In this document: positions 1 through 6,886 of the stretch, one piece after another
How positions within the stretch are numbered: the stretch's first letter is position 1
Layout of the letters: every line of letters starts with the position of its first letter
DNA from: Fidelibacterota bacterium
Lineage (GTDB): Bacteria; Marinisomatota; Marinisomatia; SCGC-AAA003-L08; GCA-002719095
Assembly: GCA_002705575.1 (NCBI GenBank)
Contig: PAHI01000045.1
Coordinates: forward strand, 1 to 13,268
Direction: 5' to 3'
Length of the DNA: 13,268 nucleotides
The notes under the pieces: model-generated
Database searches by the model: none
Told to the model about the DNA's origin: nothing
The model's input: only the letters and a program-made list of their open reading frames with translations
Translations under genes and position numbers: made by a program

Positions 1-49
1 AGAGTATGCAGGTAATGTGACTACACAAAAAGTAATGTTGATGAAATAA
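1..49 (+). CDS. C-terminal end of an exported protein (partial, T9SS-like tail)
   Basis: An open frame enters from the left edge and ends in TAA at 47-49. The visible residues are EYAGNVTTQKVMLMK. A short Gly-Asn turn followed by Thr, a basic residue and alternating hydrophobics ending in Lys is the usual look of the last strand of type IX secretion sorting domains (ending ...KKMLLLK or similar). The assignment rests on only 15 residues, so it is a style match. A strong terminator directly downstream supports this being a true gene end. The bulk of the gene and its function lie outside the window. Confidence 0.5.
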   Translation, partial: EYAGNVTTQKVMLMK

Positions 50-77
50 TTAACGTTCACATTACGCGATATTAAAG

Positions 78-112
78 AAAGCCCCATCATAAATATTTGG
101 TGGGGCTTTTTA
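78..112 (+). terminator. Rho-independent terminator
   Basis: AAAGCCCCA at 78-86 pairs perfectly with TGGGGCTTT at 101-109. The stem can extend inward to 89/98 with one G-T wobble, leaving an 8-base loop. It is followed by a T-rich run. The GC-rich core stands out in very AT-rich surroundings. It lies 29 bases after the stop of the gene entering from the left and ends that transcript. Confidence 0.9.
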
Positions 113-180
113 ATTTATTTTATATAAAAATTGATATAAATTATACTATTGTAATTATCAAATAAATCTAATAACGATTC

Positions 181-639
181 ATGAAATTATATAAGCTAGA
201 AACAGAACAAATAATATCAAAAAATATTGATGAGGTCTTTGATTTCTTTTCAAGGCCAGAGAATTTATCTATTATAACTCCCCCTAAAATGAATTTTAAA
301 ATTCTAACTCCTAGTCCAATTACAATGAAAGAAGGTGCATTAATAGATTATACAGTTAATGTTTTACTTTTTCCAATTAGGTGGAGAACTCTCATTACAA
401 AATATAGTCCTCCAGATATATTTATTGATGAGCAATTAAAAGGACCTTATTCTATGTGGCACCATACTCATACTTTTGAAAAAATTAACGATAATCAAAC
501 ATTAATTAAAGATGTGGTTTTGTATGGAGTTCCTTTAGGTTTATTAGGAAGGATTATCCATTTTTTATATATTAGAAGAAATTTGAACGAGATTTTTTCA
601 TTTAGAAGAAAAAAAATAGAAGAGATTTTTGATAACTAA
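181..639 (+). CDS. SRPBCC family ligand-binding protein (COG4276-like)
   Basis: A 152-residue cytoplasmic protein with no signal peptide, the usual size of a single-domain SRPBCC (START/Bet v1-like) helix-grip fold that binds a hydrophobic ligand. The N-terminal pattern of an alternating strand, then EVFDFFSRPENLSIITPP (residues 18-35), is the typical first helix region. The central FIDEQLKGPYSMWHHTHTF (81-99) is the hallmark block of the COG4276 subgroup. The ligand is unknown. It is first in a cluster with a SOUL heme-binding gene (11-bp overlap) and an SDR gene, which hints at a shared hydrophobic or tetrapyrrole substrate; that link is inference. No Shine-Dalgarno site precedes the ATG. 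A TAATAA at 169-174 would place a transcript start almost at the ATG. The family call is solid, the role is not known. Confidence 0.85.
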   Translation: MKLYKLETEQIISKNIDEVFDFFSRPENLSIITPPKMNFKILTPSPITMKEGALIDYTVNVLLFPIRWRTLITKYSPPDIFIDEQLKGPYSMWHHTHTFEKINDNQTLIKDVVLYGVPLGLLGRIIHFLYIRRNLNEIFSFRRKKIEEIFDN

Positions 640-1195
640 AATAAGAATATTATTTATTATGACATTTTTTGGATTAGCTTTTTCTGATTATTACAAAGAG
701 CCAAATTATAGACTTATAAAAAAAGAAGACAATATTGAAATTAGGTATTACTCAGATTGTGTGATTGCTAGAACCTCAATCGCTAAAGGAGCTAGTGAAA
801 TGAATAATTCAATGTTTCGAACTCTTGCTGGATATATATTTGGTAGTAATGAAGAAAATCAGAGCATGCCTATGACAACACCTGTTATTACTAGAGAAAA
901 AGATGGCTCTTACGATATGATATTTTTTATGCTTGATGTTAATGATGTATCGGACCTTCCAGAGCCAATTGATAAAAATGTGTATTTAGAGAATATTGAT
1001 TTAGGCAAAACTATAGTGATTCAGTTTTCTTGGTGGGCTAGTGATACTAATATAAAAAAATATAAAAAAATAATTGAAGCTTATATCAAGCAAAATAACA
1101 TTGAATTGATATCAGAGATGATGGTGGCGCAGTATAATCCTCCATGGAGTTGGCCCTTTACTCGCAGAAATGAATTAATTTTCCAAATCAAATAA
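629..1195 (+). CDS. Exported SOUL-family heme-binding protein
   Basis: The 188-residue product begins with a signal peptide (residues 1-19, hydrophobic core ILFIMTFFGLAFS), then YRLIKKEDNIEIRYYSDCVIART (28-50), the classical SOUL opening block. GYIFGSNEENQSMPMTTPV (68-86) matches the family's IFG.N...I.MT.PV signature. SOUL/HBP proteins bind haem or porphyrins; bacterial exported members are poorly characterised. The start is TTG at 629, because it alone keeps a full signal peptide and has purine-rich AGAAGAGA at 618-625. The next ATG, at 659, would cut the signal in half. It overlaps the end of the SRPBCC gene by 11 bases, indicating translational coupling. Family call strong; in vivo ligand unknown. 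Confidence 0.88.
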   Translation: MITKIRILFIMTFFGLAFSDYYKEPNYRLIKKEDNIEIRYYSDCVIARTSIAKGASEMNNSMFRTLAGYIFGSNEENQSMPMTTPVITREKDGSYDMIFFMLDVNDVSDLPEPIDKNVYLENIDLGKTIVIQFSWWASDTNIKKYKKIIEAYIKQNNIELISEMMVAQYNPPWSWPFTRRNELIFQIK

Positions 1196-1230
1196 TTAAT
1201 GAGCAGATTTTTTTATAAAGGTTTTTATTT

Positions 1231-2160
1231 ATGAAGGTCGCATTATTTGGTGGAACTGGTTTTGTTGGTTCATATATCACTGAATCATTGATTGAGGCAA
1301 AACATAACCCAAACATTTTAGTTAGAGAGAATTCAAAAAAAAGAATTTTTAGACCAAATAAGTGTAAGGTATTTTTAGGCGATATTAATAATTCTATAGT
1401 TATTAAAAAATTGGTGGAAGAATCAGACGTAATAATTTATAATATTGGCATTATTCGTGAATTTCCTAAAAAAGGCATAACATTTAAAGCATTACATTTT
1501 GAAGCATTAAAAAGATGCGTTGATATAGCTAAATCTAAAGGTATTTCAAGGTTTATTTTAATGAGTGCTAATGGAATAGATCGTAAAAGTACTGGCTATG
1601 AAACCACAAAATATAACGCTGAAGAATATTTAAAAAAATCAGGCTTAAATTTTACTATTTTTAGACCATCATTAGTTTTTGGTAAACCTAAGTTAGATGT
1701 TCAAAATGAATTTTGCTTACAGCTTAAAAAAGATATGTTAAGTTTGCCTCTGCCTATACCTTTGTTTTATAAAGGCGTTATTCCTAATAATGTAGGTCTT
1801 TTCAAATTATCTCCAATACATGTAAAAAATGTTGCAGATTTTTTTGTAAAATCAATTTCAAATAGTGGCACCATTGGAAAAACTTATAGATTAGGAGGTG
1901 AAAAATCATATTCATGGAAAGAAATTATTTCCACAATATCTAGAGCCTGTAAAAAAAATAAATGGGCGATTCCAGTGCCTATTTTTCCAATTAAAATAGC
2001 GGCAACTTTTTTAGATTCTTTCGAATGGTTTCCAGTGACTAAAGATCAAATCACCATGCTTGTAAATGGAAACACTACGGATAAAAGTTATTTTAATCAA
2101 TTTGGCATTAGTCCAATTGACTTTAAGCAAAACAATTTGACATATTTATCAGATAAATAA
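1231..2160 (+). CDS. Atypical SDR NAD(P)-binding protein, NDUFA9/YbjT-like
   Basis: A 309-residue Rossmann-fold protein. The dinucleotide-binding loop GGTGFVG is at residues 7-13 and the acidic GDI after the second strand at 50-52. A YETTK motif at 123-127 keeps the Tyr-xxx-Lys pair, and FRPSLVFG (144-151) is typical of extended/atypical SDRs. It is closest in style to NDUFA9-like or NmrA-like epimerases (COG0702), which often bind NAD(P) and act in quinone, isoprenoid or pigment metabolism or as assembly factors; the substrate cannot be read from sequence. AAAGG at 1217-1221 gives a usable ribosome site 9 bases before the ATG. It lies 35 bases after the SOUL gene in the same direction, so all three genes probably form one operon. 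Confidence 0.85.
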   Translation: MKVALFGGTGFVGSYITESLIEAKHNPNILVRENSKKRIFRPNKCKVFLGDINNSIVIKKLVEESDVIIYNIGIIREFPKKGITFKALHFEALKRCVDIAKSKGISRFILMSANGIDRKSTGYETTKYNAEEYLKKSGLNFTIFRPSLVFGKPKLDVQNEFCLQLKKDMLSLPLPIPLFYKGVIPNNVGLFKLSPIHVKNVADFFVKSISNSGTIGKTYRLGGEKSYSWKEIISTISRACKKNKWAIPVPIFPIKIAATFLDSFEWFPVTKDQITMLVNGNTTDKSYFNQFGISPIDFKQNNLTYLSDK

Positions 2161-2204
2161 TTTTAAATAAAGCGCTTGGTCTTTTATCACGACTTTTTTC
2201 TCAG

Positions 2205-2210
2205 TATATT
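2205..2210 (+). promoter_or_regulatory. Putative -10 element of the 2216 gene, possibly leaderless
   Basis: TATATT within CAGTATATTTAACC ends 5 bases before the ATG, and there is no Shine-Dalgarno sequence. If real, transcription would begin at or next to the start codon. A near-identical AGTATATTT occurs at 11632-11640 ahead of another transcription unit. No good -35 match was found, and the AT-rich background makes chance likely. Confidence 0.3.
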
Positions 2211-2215
2211 TAACC

Positions 2216-3700
2216 ATGTATAGATACTTATTTGCAATTTTATTTTTATCAATCACTTTTACTCAATCAGAATATAGAGTTAGACAAGATTTTAATTTTT
2301 CAGACTATGGTTCTGAGTCTTCTAATGTTAGAAATGAACAACAATTATTAGATTTGATTAATTCAATAGTTGTTGAAAATAATATTCCTGGATTATCAGT
2401 TACTTTTGTAAAAGGGCAAGATGTTGTATGGGATTCTTATTTTGGCTTTTCAAATATTGATGAAAATATTCAAGTTGATGAAAATACTATGTTTATTTTG
2501 TCATCTGTATCTAAAACTATTACAGCAACTGCCCTTATGCAATTATGGGAATCGAATCTATTTGATATAAATGAAAGTATAAATAATTATTTGCCTTTTG
2601 ATGTTATTCATCCTGGTTTTTTAAATACGCCAATCACATTTAAGATGCTTTTAAGTCATACATCTGGAATAAGCGATAATTGGGGGTTTATGCCTTATTA
2701 TGATGGAGATTCACCAATAGATTTACAATACTATCTAGAACAATACCTTACTACTGAGGGCGATTATTACGATAGTAATCTTAATTTTACAAATTCAGAG
2801 CCAGGAACAAATTTTGAATATAGTAACATAGCTGTAGCGTTAATCGGTTTATTGATTCAAGAAATATCAAATCAACCATTTAATGATTTTTGTCGTTCTA
2901 ATATATTTGAACCATTAGGTATGGAAAACACCTACTGGTTTTTATCAGAAATTGAAGATTTGAACAAAGTTGCCATGCCTTATTTAATTGATGGAGCAAG
3001 CGGAGATAGTTGTAGCGAAATAGGATGTTTTTATGTTCAAGGGAACTCTTGTTTTTGTGATCCTTCATGCTTGGATTATCAAGATTGTTGTCCAGATTAT
3101 AATAATGTGTGTGTCGAAAACAATAATGATATAAGTCCATTTAATGCATATATGCACTATGGTTATTCTGATTATCCTTCAGGTCAATTAAGGAGTACTT
3201 CAAAAGATCTTTCTAAATTTATGAGTGCTTATATGAATGATGGTATACAAGATGGTGTTAGAATTCTAAATAGTCAGACAATTGACTATATAAAAACGAT
3301 ACATTACCCAAGCGCTAATTCATCTCAAGGTCTAATTTGGTATTATAAAAATCAGTCAGGTAGAGAATTAATTGGTCATAATGGCGGTGATACAGGAAGT
3401 TTAACTGAAATGTTTTTCTCTCCTTCTAATGAAGTAGGGGTTGTTTTACTAACTAATTCAAGTAGTTATAATGCATTGATGGAAATTGAAAATGCGGTTT
3501 TAGATTTTGCAGAAAATTTTGAACCTATTGTTCTAGGAGATATTAATTCTGATAACACTACGAATATTCAAGATGTTATTTTAATAATAGGTATGATACT
3601 TAATGATCAATATAATCAATTGGCAGATATAAATTCAGATAGTAGCGTTGATGTCTCTGATATAATTCTTGTAGTAAATATTATTTTAAACATTAATTAG
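2216..3700 (+). CDS. Secreted class-C beta-lactamase-fold serine hydrolase with inserted somatomedin B-like domain and dockerin-like tail
   Basis: 494 residues. Signal peptide about 1-18 (LFAILFLSITFTQS). The catalytic domain (about 40-435) has S97-V-S-K100 (SxxK), Y202-S-N204 (YxN) and H388-N-G-G (HxG), the three motifs of the beta-lactamase/esterase family (PF00144). It may be an esterase, a D-aminopeptidase-like enzyme or a peptidase; beta-lactam resistance is not implied. Inserted between the YxN and HxG motifs is an eight-cysteine segment, residues 266-299. Its spacing from the third Cys on (CxC, x3, C, x5, CC, x6, C) equals that of vitronectin somatomedin B, including CDxxC and DCCxDY. 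Residues 441-494 are two dockerin-like calcium loops (DINSDNTTNIQD, DINSDSSVDVSD). Only 9 bases separate it from the deiminase gene. The substrate is unknown. Confidence 0.9.
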   Translation: MYRYLFAILFLSITFTQSEYRVRQDFNFSDYGSESSNVRNEQQLLDLINSIVVENNIPGLSVTFVKGQDVVWDSYFGFSNIDENIQVDENTMFILSSVSKTITATALMQLWESNLFDINESINNYLPFDVIHPGFLNTPITFKMLLSHTSGISDNWGFMPYYDGDSPIDLQYYLEQYLTTEGDYYDSNLNFTNSEPGTNFEYSNIAVALIGLLIQEISNQPFNDFCRSNIFEPLGMENTYWFLSEIEDLNKVAMPYLIDGASGDSCSEIGCFYVQGNSCFCDPSCLDYQDCCPDYNNVCVENNNDISPFNAYMHYGYSDYPSGQLRSTSKDLSKFMSAYMNDGIQDGVRILNSQTIDYIKTIHYPSANSSQGLIWYYKNQSGRELIGHNGGDTGSLTEMFFSPSNEVGVVLLTNSSSYNALMEIENAVLDFAENFEPIVLGDINSDNTTNIQDVILIIGMILNDQYNQLADINSDSSVDVSDIILVVNIILNIN

Positions 3701-3709
3701 AATTTTTAT

Positions 3710-5311
3710 ATGTATTTAATTTTTTTTAAAAAAATAATTTTAATTGTAATCCTTTCAACTTCTATTTTTTCTCAAATTCCAGAAAAAAGAATTGTTGCAG
3801 AATGGGAGCCTGCTTTAGGTACAATGATAAGATGGCCGCTTGGAATTCCATCAAGCTTAGTAGGAGAATTAGCTAGAGATGATGTAATATATGTTCTTGT
3901 TGAAACGAACAATCAGCAAAATCAAGCTCTAAACACATTTAATAATTTGGGAATAAACCTGAATAATGTAATCTTTATTTATACAGAAACTTACTCGCAT
4001 TGGACCAGGGATCATGGGCCTCAATTTATAATCGGAGAAGAGTATTGGAAAGTTGTTAATCAAAGGTTTAATGGCTATCCAGAAGAGAGTGGGTGTCAAC
4101 TTTCAATTAATAATAATCAATTAGATTCAGGTAATAATTATGAAGGTAGGCCAATTCTAGGGCTTTTTAGAGGTTGGGAAGAAGATGATGATACTAACCT
4201 TGATTTTGCAGCACAGATGGATTGGGATGTTCAAAATTTACCTTTATATCTTACTGGTGGAAATTTTATGACAGATGGTTATGGTACGGGTTTCTCTACT
4301 GAGCTAATTGTCAATGAAAACAATCTTACTGAAAGTCAATTCAAAGATACAGTTTATGAATATTTGAATATTGATACATATCATATCTTTGATAACCCAA
4401 ATGTGTCAAGTATTCAGCATATAGATTGTTTGGCAAAATTAGTTGATTCTGAAACAATAATTATAAAGCAAGTTAGTCCATCTAGTCCTGAGTATGAGTG
4501 TATTGAAGATTTTGCAAATTCATTTTATAGTTTAAATACTATTAATGAAAGACCTTTTGAAATCCATAGAATTTTGTGTCCTGAAATTAATGGAGGTTCT
4601 TGGGAACTTAATCCTGTTGCAGCATATACAAATTCTTTGATATTAAATAATAAAGTTTTAGTTCCTCAGTATGGAATTCCTGAAGATATACAGGCTATAA
4701 GAGTCTATGAGCAGGCAATGCCAGGTTATAATGTTATAGGGTTTAATGACAATATAAATAATCCATGGTATAGTGAAGATGCATTACATTGTAGGACAAT
4801 GGGAGTTTTTGATCCAAGTATGATGCATATATACCATAAATCAATTAGGCAAAATGAAATTTTAAATAATCAATCTGTAGAATTATCAGCTGAGATTATT
4901 GATTACGGTAATTTAGATACACAATTTAATTCAGTTACAGTGCATTGGAAATATAGCGCTGAAGATGGTCCGTTTGGTCAGTTTCTTTTAACTGATGAGC
5001 CAGGTAATATTTTTAGAGGTTCTTTTCCAGCACTAAATCAAAATTCAGGTATTGATTATTTTATAACAGCAACAAATTCATCAGGGAATAGTATTTCTCA
5101 TCCTATTAACGGGTGGCATAGTTTTATTACTTTAGAGCAAATTTTTGGTGATGTTAATGCGGACAATGATATAAATGTTCAGGATATTATTCTTGTTGTT
5201 AATATAATATTAAACAATCTTGACTTTAATCAGGTGGCTGATATGAATCAAGATAATGAGGTAAATGTTTATGATATAATTCTTATAGTTAATATAATTT
5301 TAAATAGGTAG
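3710..5311 (+). CDS. Secreted peptidylarginine deiminase (PPAD-like, agmatine deiminase superfamily) with dockerin-like tail
   Basis: 533 residues. Signal peptide about 1-22 (hydrophobic stretch ending STSIFSQ). The catalytic domain (about 25-378) carries HWTRDHGP (D101), QHIDC (H237, D239), YTNSLIL (N308) and ALHCRT (C361). These correspond to Asp130, His236, Asp238, Asn297 and Cys351 of Porphyromonas gingivalis PPAD, which hydrolyses arginine guanidino groups to citrulline and ammonia. Export and the ALHCRT context favour a peptidyl-arginine rather than an agmatine enzyme; this is inferred. An Ig-like beta domain follows (about 385-470), then two dockerin-like loops (DVNADNDINVQD, DMNQDNEVNVYD; tail 480-533) in the place where PPAD has its T9SS sorting domain. 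It is cotranscribed with the preceding serine hydrolase, judging by a 9-base gap. There is no clear ribosome site. Confidence 0.88.
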   Translation: MYLIFFKKIILIVILSTSIFSQIPEKRIVAEWEPALGTMIRWPLGIPSSLVGELARDDVIYVLVETNNQQNQALNTFNNLGINLNNVIFIYTETYSHWTRDHGPQFIIGEEYWKVVNQRFNGYPEESGCQLSINNNQLDSGNNYEGRPILGLFRGWEEDDDTNLDFAAQMDWDVQNLPLYLTGGNFMTDGYGTGFSTELIVNENNLTESQFKDTVYEYLNIDTYHIFDNPNVSSIQHIDCLAKLVDSETIIIKQVSPSSPEYECIEDFANSFYSLNTINERPFEIHRILCPEINGGSWELNPVAAYTNSLILNNKVLVPQYGIPEDIQAIRVYEQAMPGYNVIGFNDNINNPWYSEDALHCRTMGVFDPSMMHIYHKSIRQNEILNNQSVELSAEIIDYGNLDTQFNSVTVHWKYSAEDGPFGQFLLTDEPGNIFRGSFPALNQNSGIDYFITATNSSGNSISHPINGWHSFITLEQIFGDVNADNDINVQDIILVVNIILNNLDFNQVADMNQDNEVNVYDIILIVNIILNR

Positions 5312-5323
5312 GTTTATTTATAC

Positions 5324-6574
5324 ATGAGTATTTATGTAAAATTATTATTTTTTGTAATTCCTTTGTTTATGGCTTTTATTGTAATTGAAAATATTGTAGC
5401 TAGAAGAAAAGGGTTAAAAGTAAATAGGCATGAGGATATGATTTCTAGCCTAAGCTCAGGTATGACTAATATTATGCATTCTGTAATTAAATTTGGCGTA
5501 GTTATTATTAGTTATTCATGGCTTGTAGAAAAAATTATAATATTTAAAGTTGAGCCTATTTGGTTGGCCGTTTTAATTGCTTTTATTGTAGAGGATTTTG
5601 CTGGATACTGGATGCATCGAATGCATCATCGTGTAAATCTTTTCTGGAACAGACATGTTATTCATCATAGCAGTGAGGAGTTTAATCTTTCTTGCGCTCT
5701 TCGTCAATCTATTTCTACTACATTTCGTTTTTCTGCGATATTGATGATACCCGCTGCTTTAATGGGAATCCCTTCAAGTATTTTTGCAGTTTTAGGCCCC
5801 ATACATTTATTTATGCAGTTTTGGTATCATACAAGAACAATTGATAAAATGGGTTTTTTAGAACATATATTAGTTACTCCATCTCATCATAGAGTTCATC
5901 ATGCAATTAATCCAGAGTATCTTGATAAAAATTATAGTCAGATATTTATTATTTGGGATAAGCTTTTTAATACTTTCCAGGTAGAGCTTGATGATGTTAA
6001 GCCGGTTTATGGAGTACTTAGGCCTGTATCAACGTGGAACCCAGTTATTATAAATTTTAAACATGTATGGCAACTAATAAAAGATGCTTGGCATACAGAA
6101 AAGTTGCTTGATAAAATTCAAATATGGTTTAGGCCAACTGGCTGGAGGCCAGAGGATGTTAAGAGAAAATTTCCATTAAATGAGGTTCGTAATCCTTATT
6201 CTCAAAAAAAATACGATACAAGGAATTCAACGCAGTTAATTGTTTGGGCTTGGATTCAATTTGGGATTACTCAATTTATGATAATTCACTTTTTTATTAT
6301 CACTGGTTCATTGGATACGGTTTCAAATTATTCATATGCATGTTTTATTATGATTAATATATTTTCATTTACAACTCTGATTGATAAACATTCTTATGTT
6401 TATTTTTCCGAAATGGTAAAACTCATTGCTCTAATATTTATACTAGTATATCAAAATTTTAGTTGGTTTAATCTAGAAGGAATTTACGTTTTTTCCATAA
6501 TAGGTTATTTTGCACTATCTAGTATGGGCGCATTGTACTTTAATCTAAAAAAAACAGAACATAGGATAGCTTAA
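5324..6574 (+). CDS. Integral-membrane fatty acid hydroxylase / alkylglycerol monooxygenase-like protein
   Basis: 416 residues with several membrane segments (for example about 5-23, 53-70, 77-95, 135-168 and a hydrophobic C-terminal third). The di-iron histidine clusters of the fatty acid hydroxylase superfamily (PF04116) are intact: H98-RM-H101-H102, H111-VI-H114-H115 and H188-H189-RV-H192-H193. The order and spacing, TPSHHRVHHAINPEYLDKNY (185-204) followed by IIWDKLFNTF, and the extra C-terminal membrane region all resemble alkylglycerol monooxygenase (TMEM195), which cleaves ether lipids, more than plain sterol desaturases. The actual substrate could be a sterol, carotenoid or ether lipid. 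It follows the deiminase gene by 12 bases with AGGTAGG at 5306-5312 upstream, and is separated by 4 bases from the next small gene. Confidence 0.85.
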   Translation: MSIYVKLLFFVIPLFMAFIVIENIVARRKGLKVNRHEDMISSLSSGMTNIMHSVIKFGVVIISYSWLVEKIIIFKVEPIWLAVLIAFIVEDFAGYWMHRMHHRVNLFWNRHVIHHSSEEFNLSCALRQSISTTFRFSAILMIPAALMGIPSSIFAVLGPIHLFMQFWYHTRTIDKMGFLEHILVTPSHHRVHHAINPEYLDKNYSQIFIIWDKLFNTFQVELDDVKPVYGVLRPVSTWNPVIINFKHVWQLIKDAWHTEKLLDKIQIWFRPTGWRPEDVKRKFPLNEVRNPYSQKKYDTRNSTQLIVWAWIQFGITQFMIIHFFIITGSLDTVSNYSYACFIMINIFSFTTLIDKHSYVYFSEMVKLIALIFILVYQNFSWFNLEGIYVFSIIGYFALSSMGALYFNLKKTEHRIA

Positions 6575-6578
6575 AATT

Positions 6579-6770
6579 ATGGCAATAGTAATCATCGTAC
6601 TTTCAGTTTGGGAAATTTATTGGAAATATCATGCCCTTTGGCTTGCTGCTAGAAATTCACACAAGAATTGGTTTTTAGCAATATTAATTATAAACTTTTT
6701 CGGTCTTCTTCCAATATATTACTTATTCAAAAACAATTATTTCAAAATAAAGAGCAACCAAATCAAATAA
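6579..6770 (+). CDS. Small membrane protein of DUF5652 type
   Basis: A 63-residue protein with two predicted membrane helices (about 2-22, and 32-50 around NWFLAILIINFFGLLPIYYLF) and a basic tail. YHALWLAARNSHKNWF followed by a helix ending GLLPI.YLF is the pattern of the DUF5652 family: a short hairpin of two helices with a conserved Trp-rich turn. No function is known for the family. It begins 4 bases after the hydroxylase stop, so it is almost certainly in the same operon and may assist or modulate that membrane enzyme; this is inference from position only. Confidence 0.75.
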   Translation: MAIVIIVLSVWEIYWKYHALWLAARNSHKNWFLAILIINFFGLLPIYYLFKNNYFKIKSNQIK

Positions 6771-6814
6771 TTAGTTCTGATTAGCTTTTTTAAAGTTTAT
6801 GCTATATTCTATTA

Positions 6815-6886
6815 ATTGATATTCTTGATGGCAATTTAAATATAGGTGACGTTGTTTTGATTGTTAATTTTATTTTAGATTTATAG
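6815..6886 (+). pseudogene. Degenerate dockerin-repeat remnant
   Basis: The frame at 6815-6886 reads IDILDGNLNIGDVVLIVNFILDL then TAG; a TAA at 6791-6793 closes it upstream and there is no plausible start. GNLNIGDVVLIVNFIL aligns with the last dockerin repeat of the deiminase gene (NEVNVYDIILIVNIIL). The calcium-loop positions normally occupied by Asp 1 and Asn 3 are lost while Asp 5 and Asp 12 remain. It looks like the 3' end of a lost secreted-protein gene. Its last 6 bases overlap the stop end of the minus-strand trhO gene. Confidence 0.6.

Noticed and set aside
142..147. TATACT as a -10 element for the SRPBCC gene
   Set aside because: A reasonable hexamer but without a -35 at proper distance, and the region is almost all A and T; TAATAA nearer the ATG is equally likely, so neither is called as a feature.
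3011..3112. Minus-strand open frame across the somatomedin B-like region (2898-3140)
   Set aside because: It lies wholly inside the serine hydrolase gene, whose catalytic and cysteine motifs are continuous there. The opposite frame has no domain or ribosome site.
2216..3700. Antibiotic-resistance beta-lactamase
   Set aside because: The SxxK/YxN/HxG motifs are shared by many esterases and peptidases of the same fold. The dockerin tail, SMB insertion and context do not point to beta-lactam hydrolysis.
3536..5308. Cellulosome components because of dockerin-like tails
   Set aside because: No cohesin, scaffoldin or carbohydrate-active enzyme is present in the window. These tails are common on unrelated secreted proteins in this kind of genome.
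6761..6791. Terminator after the DUF5652 gene (AATCA/TGATT stem followed by a run of T)
   Set aside because: Only five A/T-rich pairs with a 12-base loop form, and three unpaired bases separate the stem from the T-run. Too weak to call, although termination in this convergent gap is expected.
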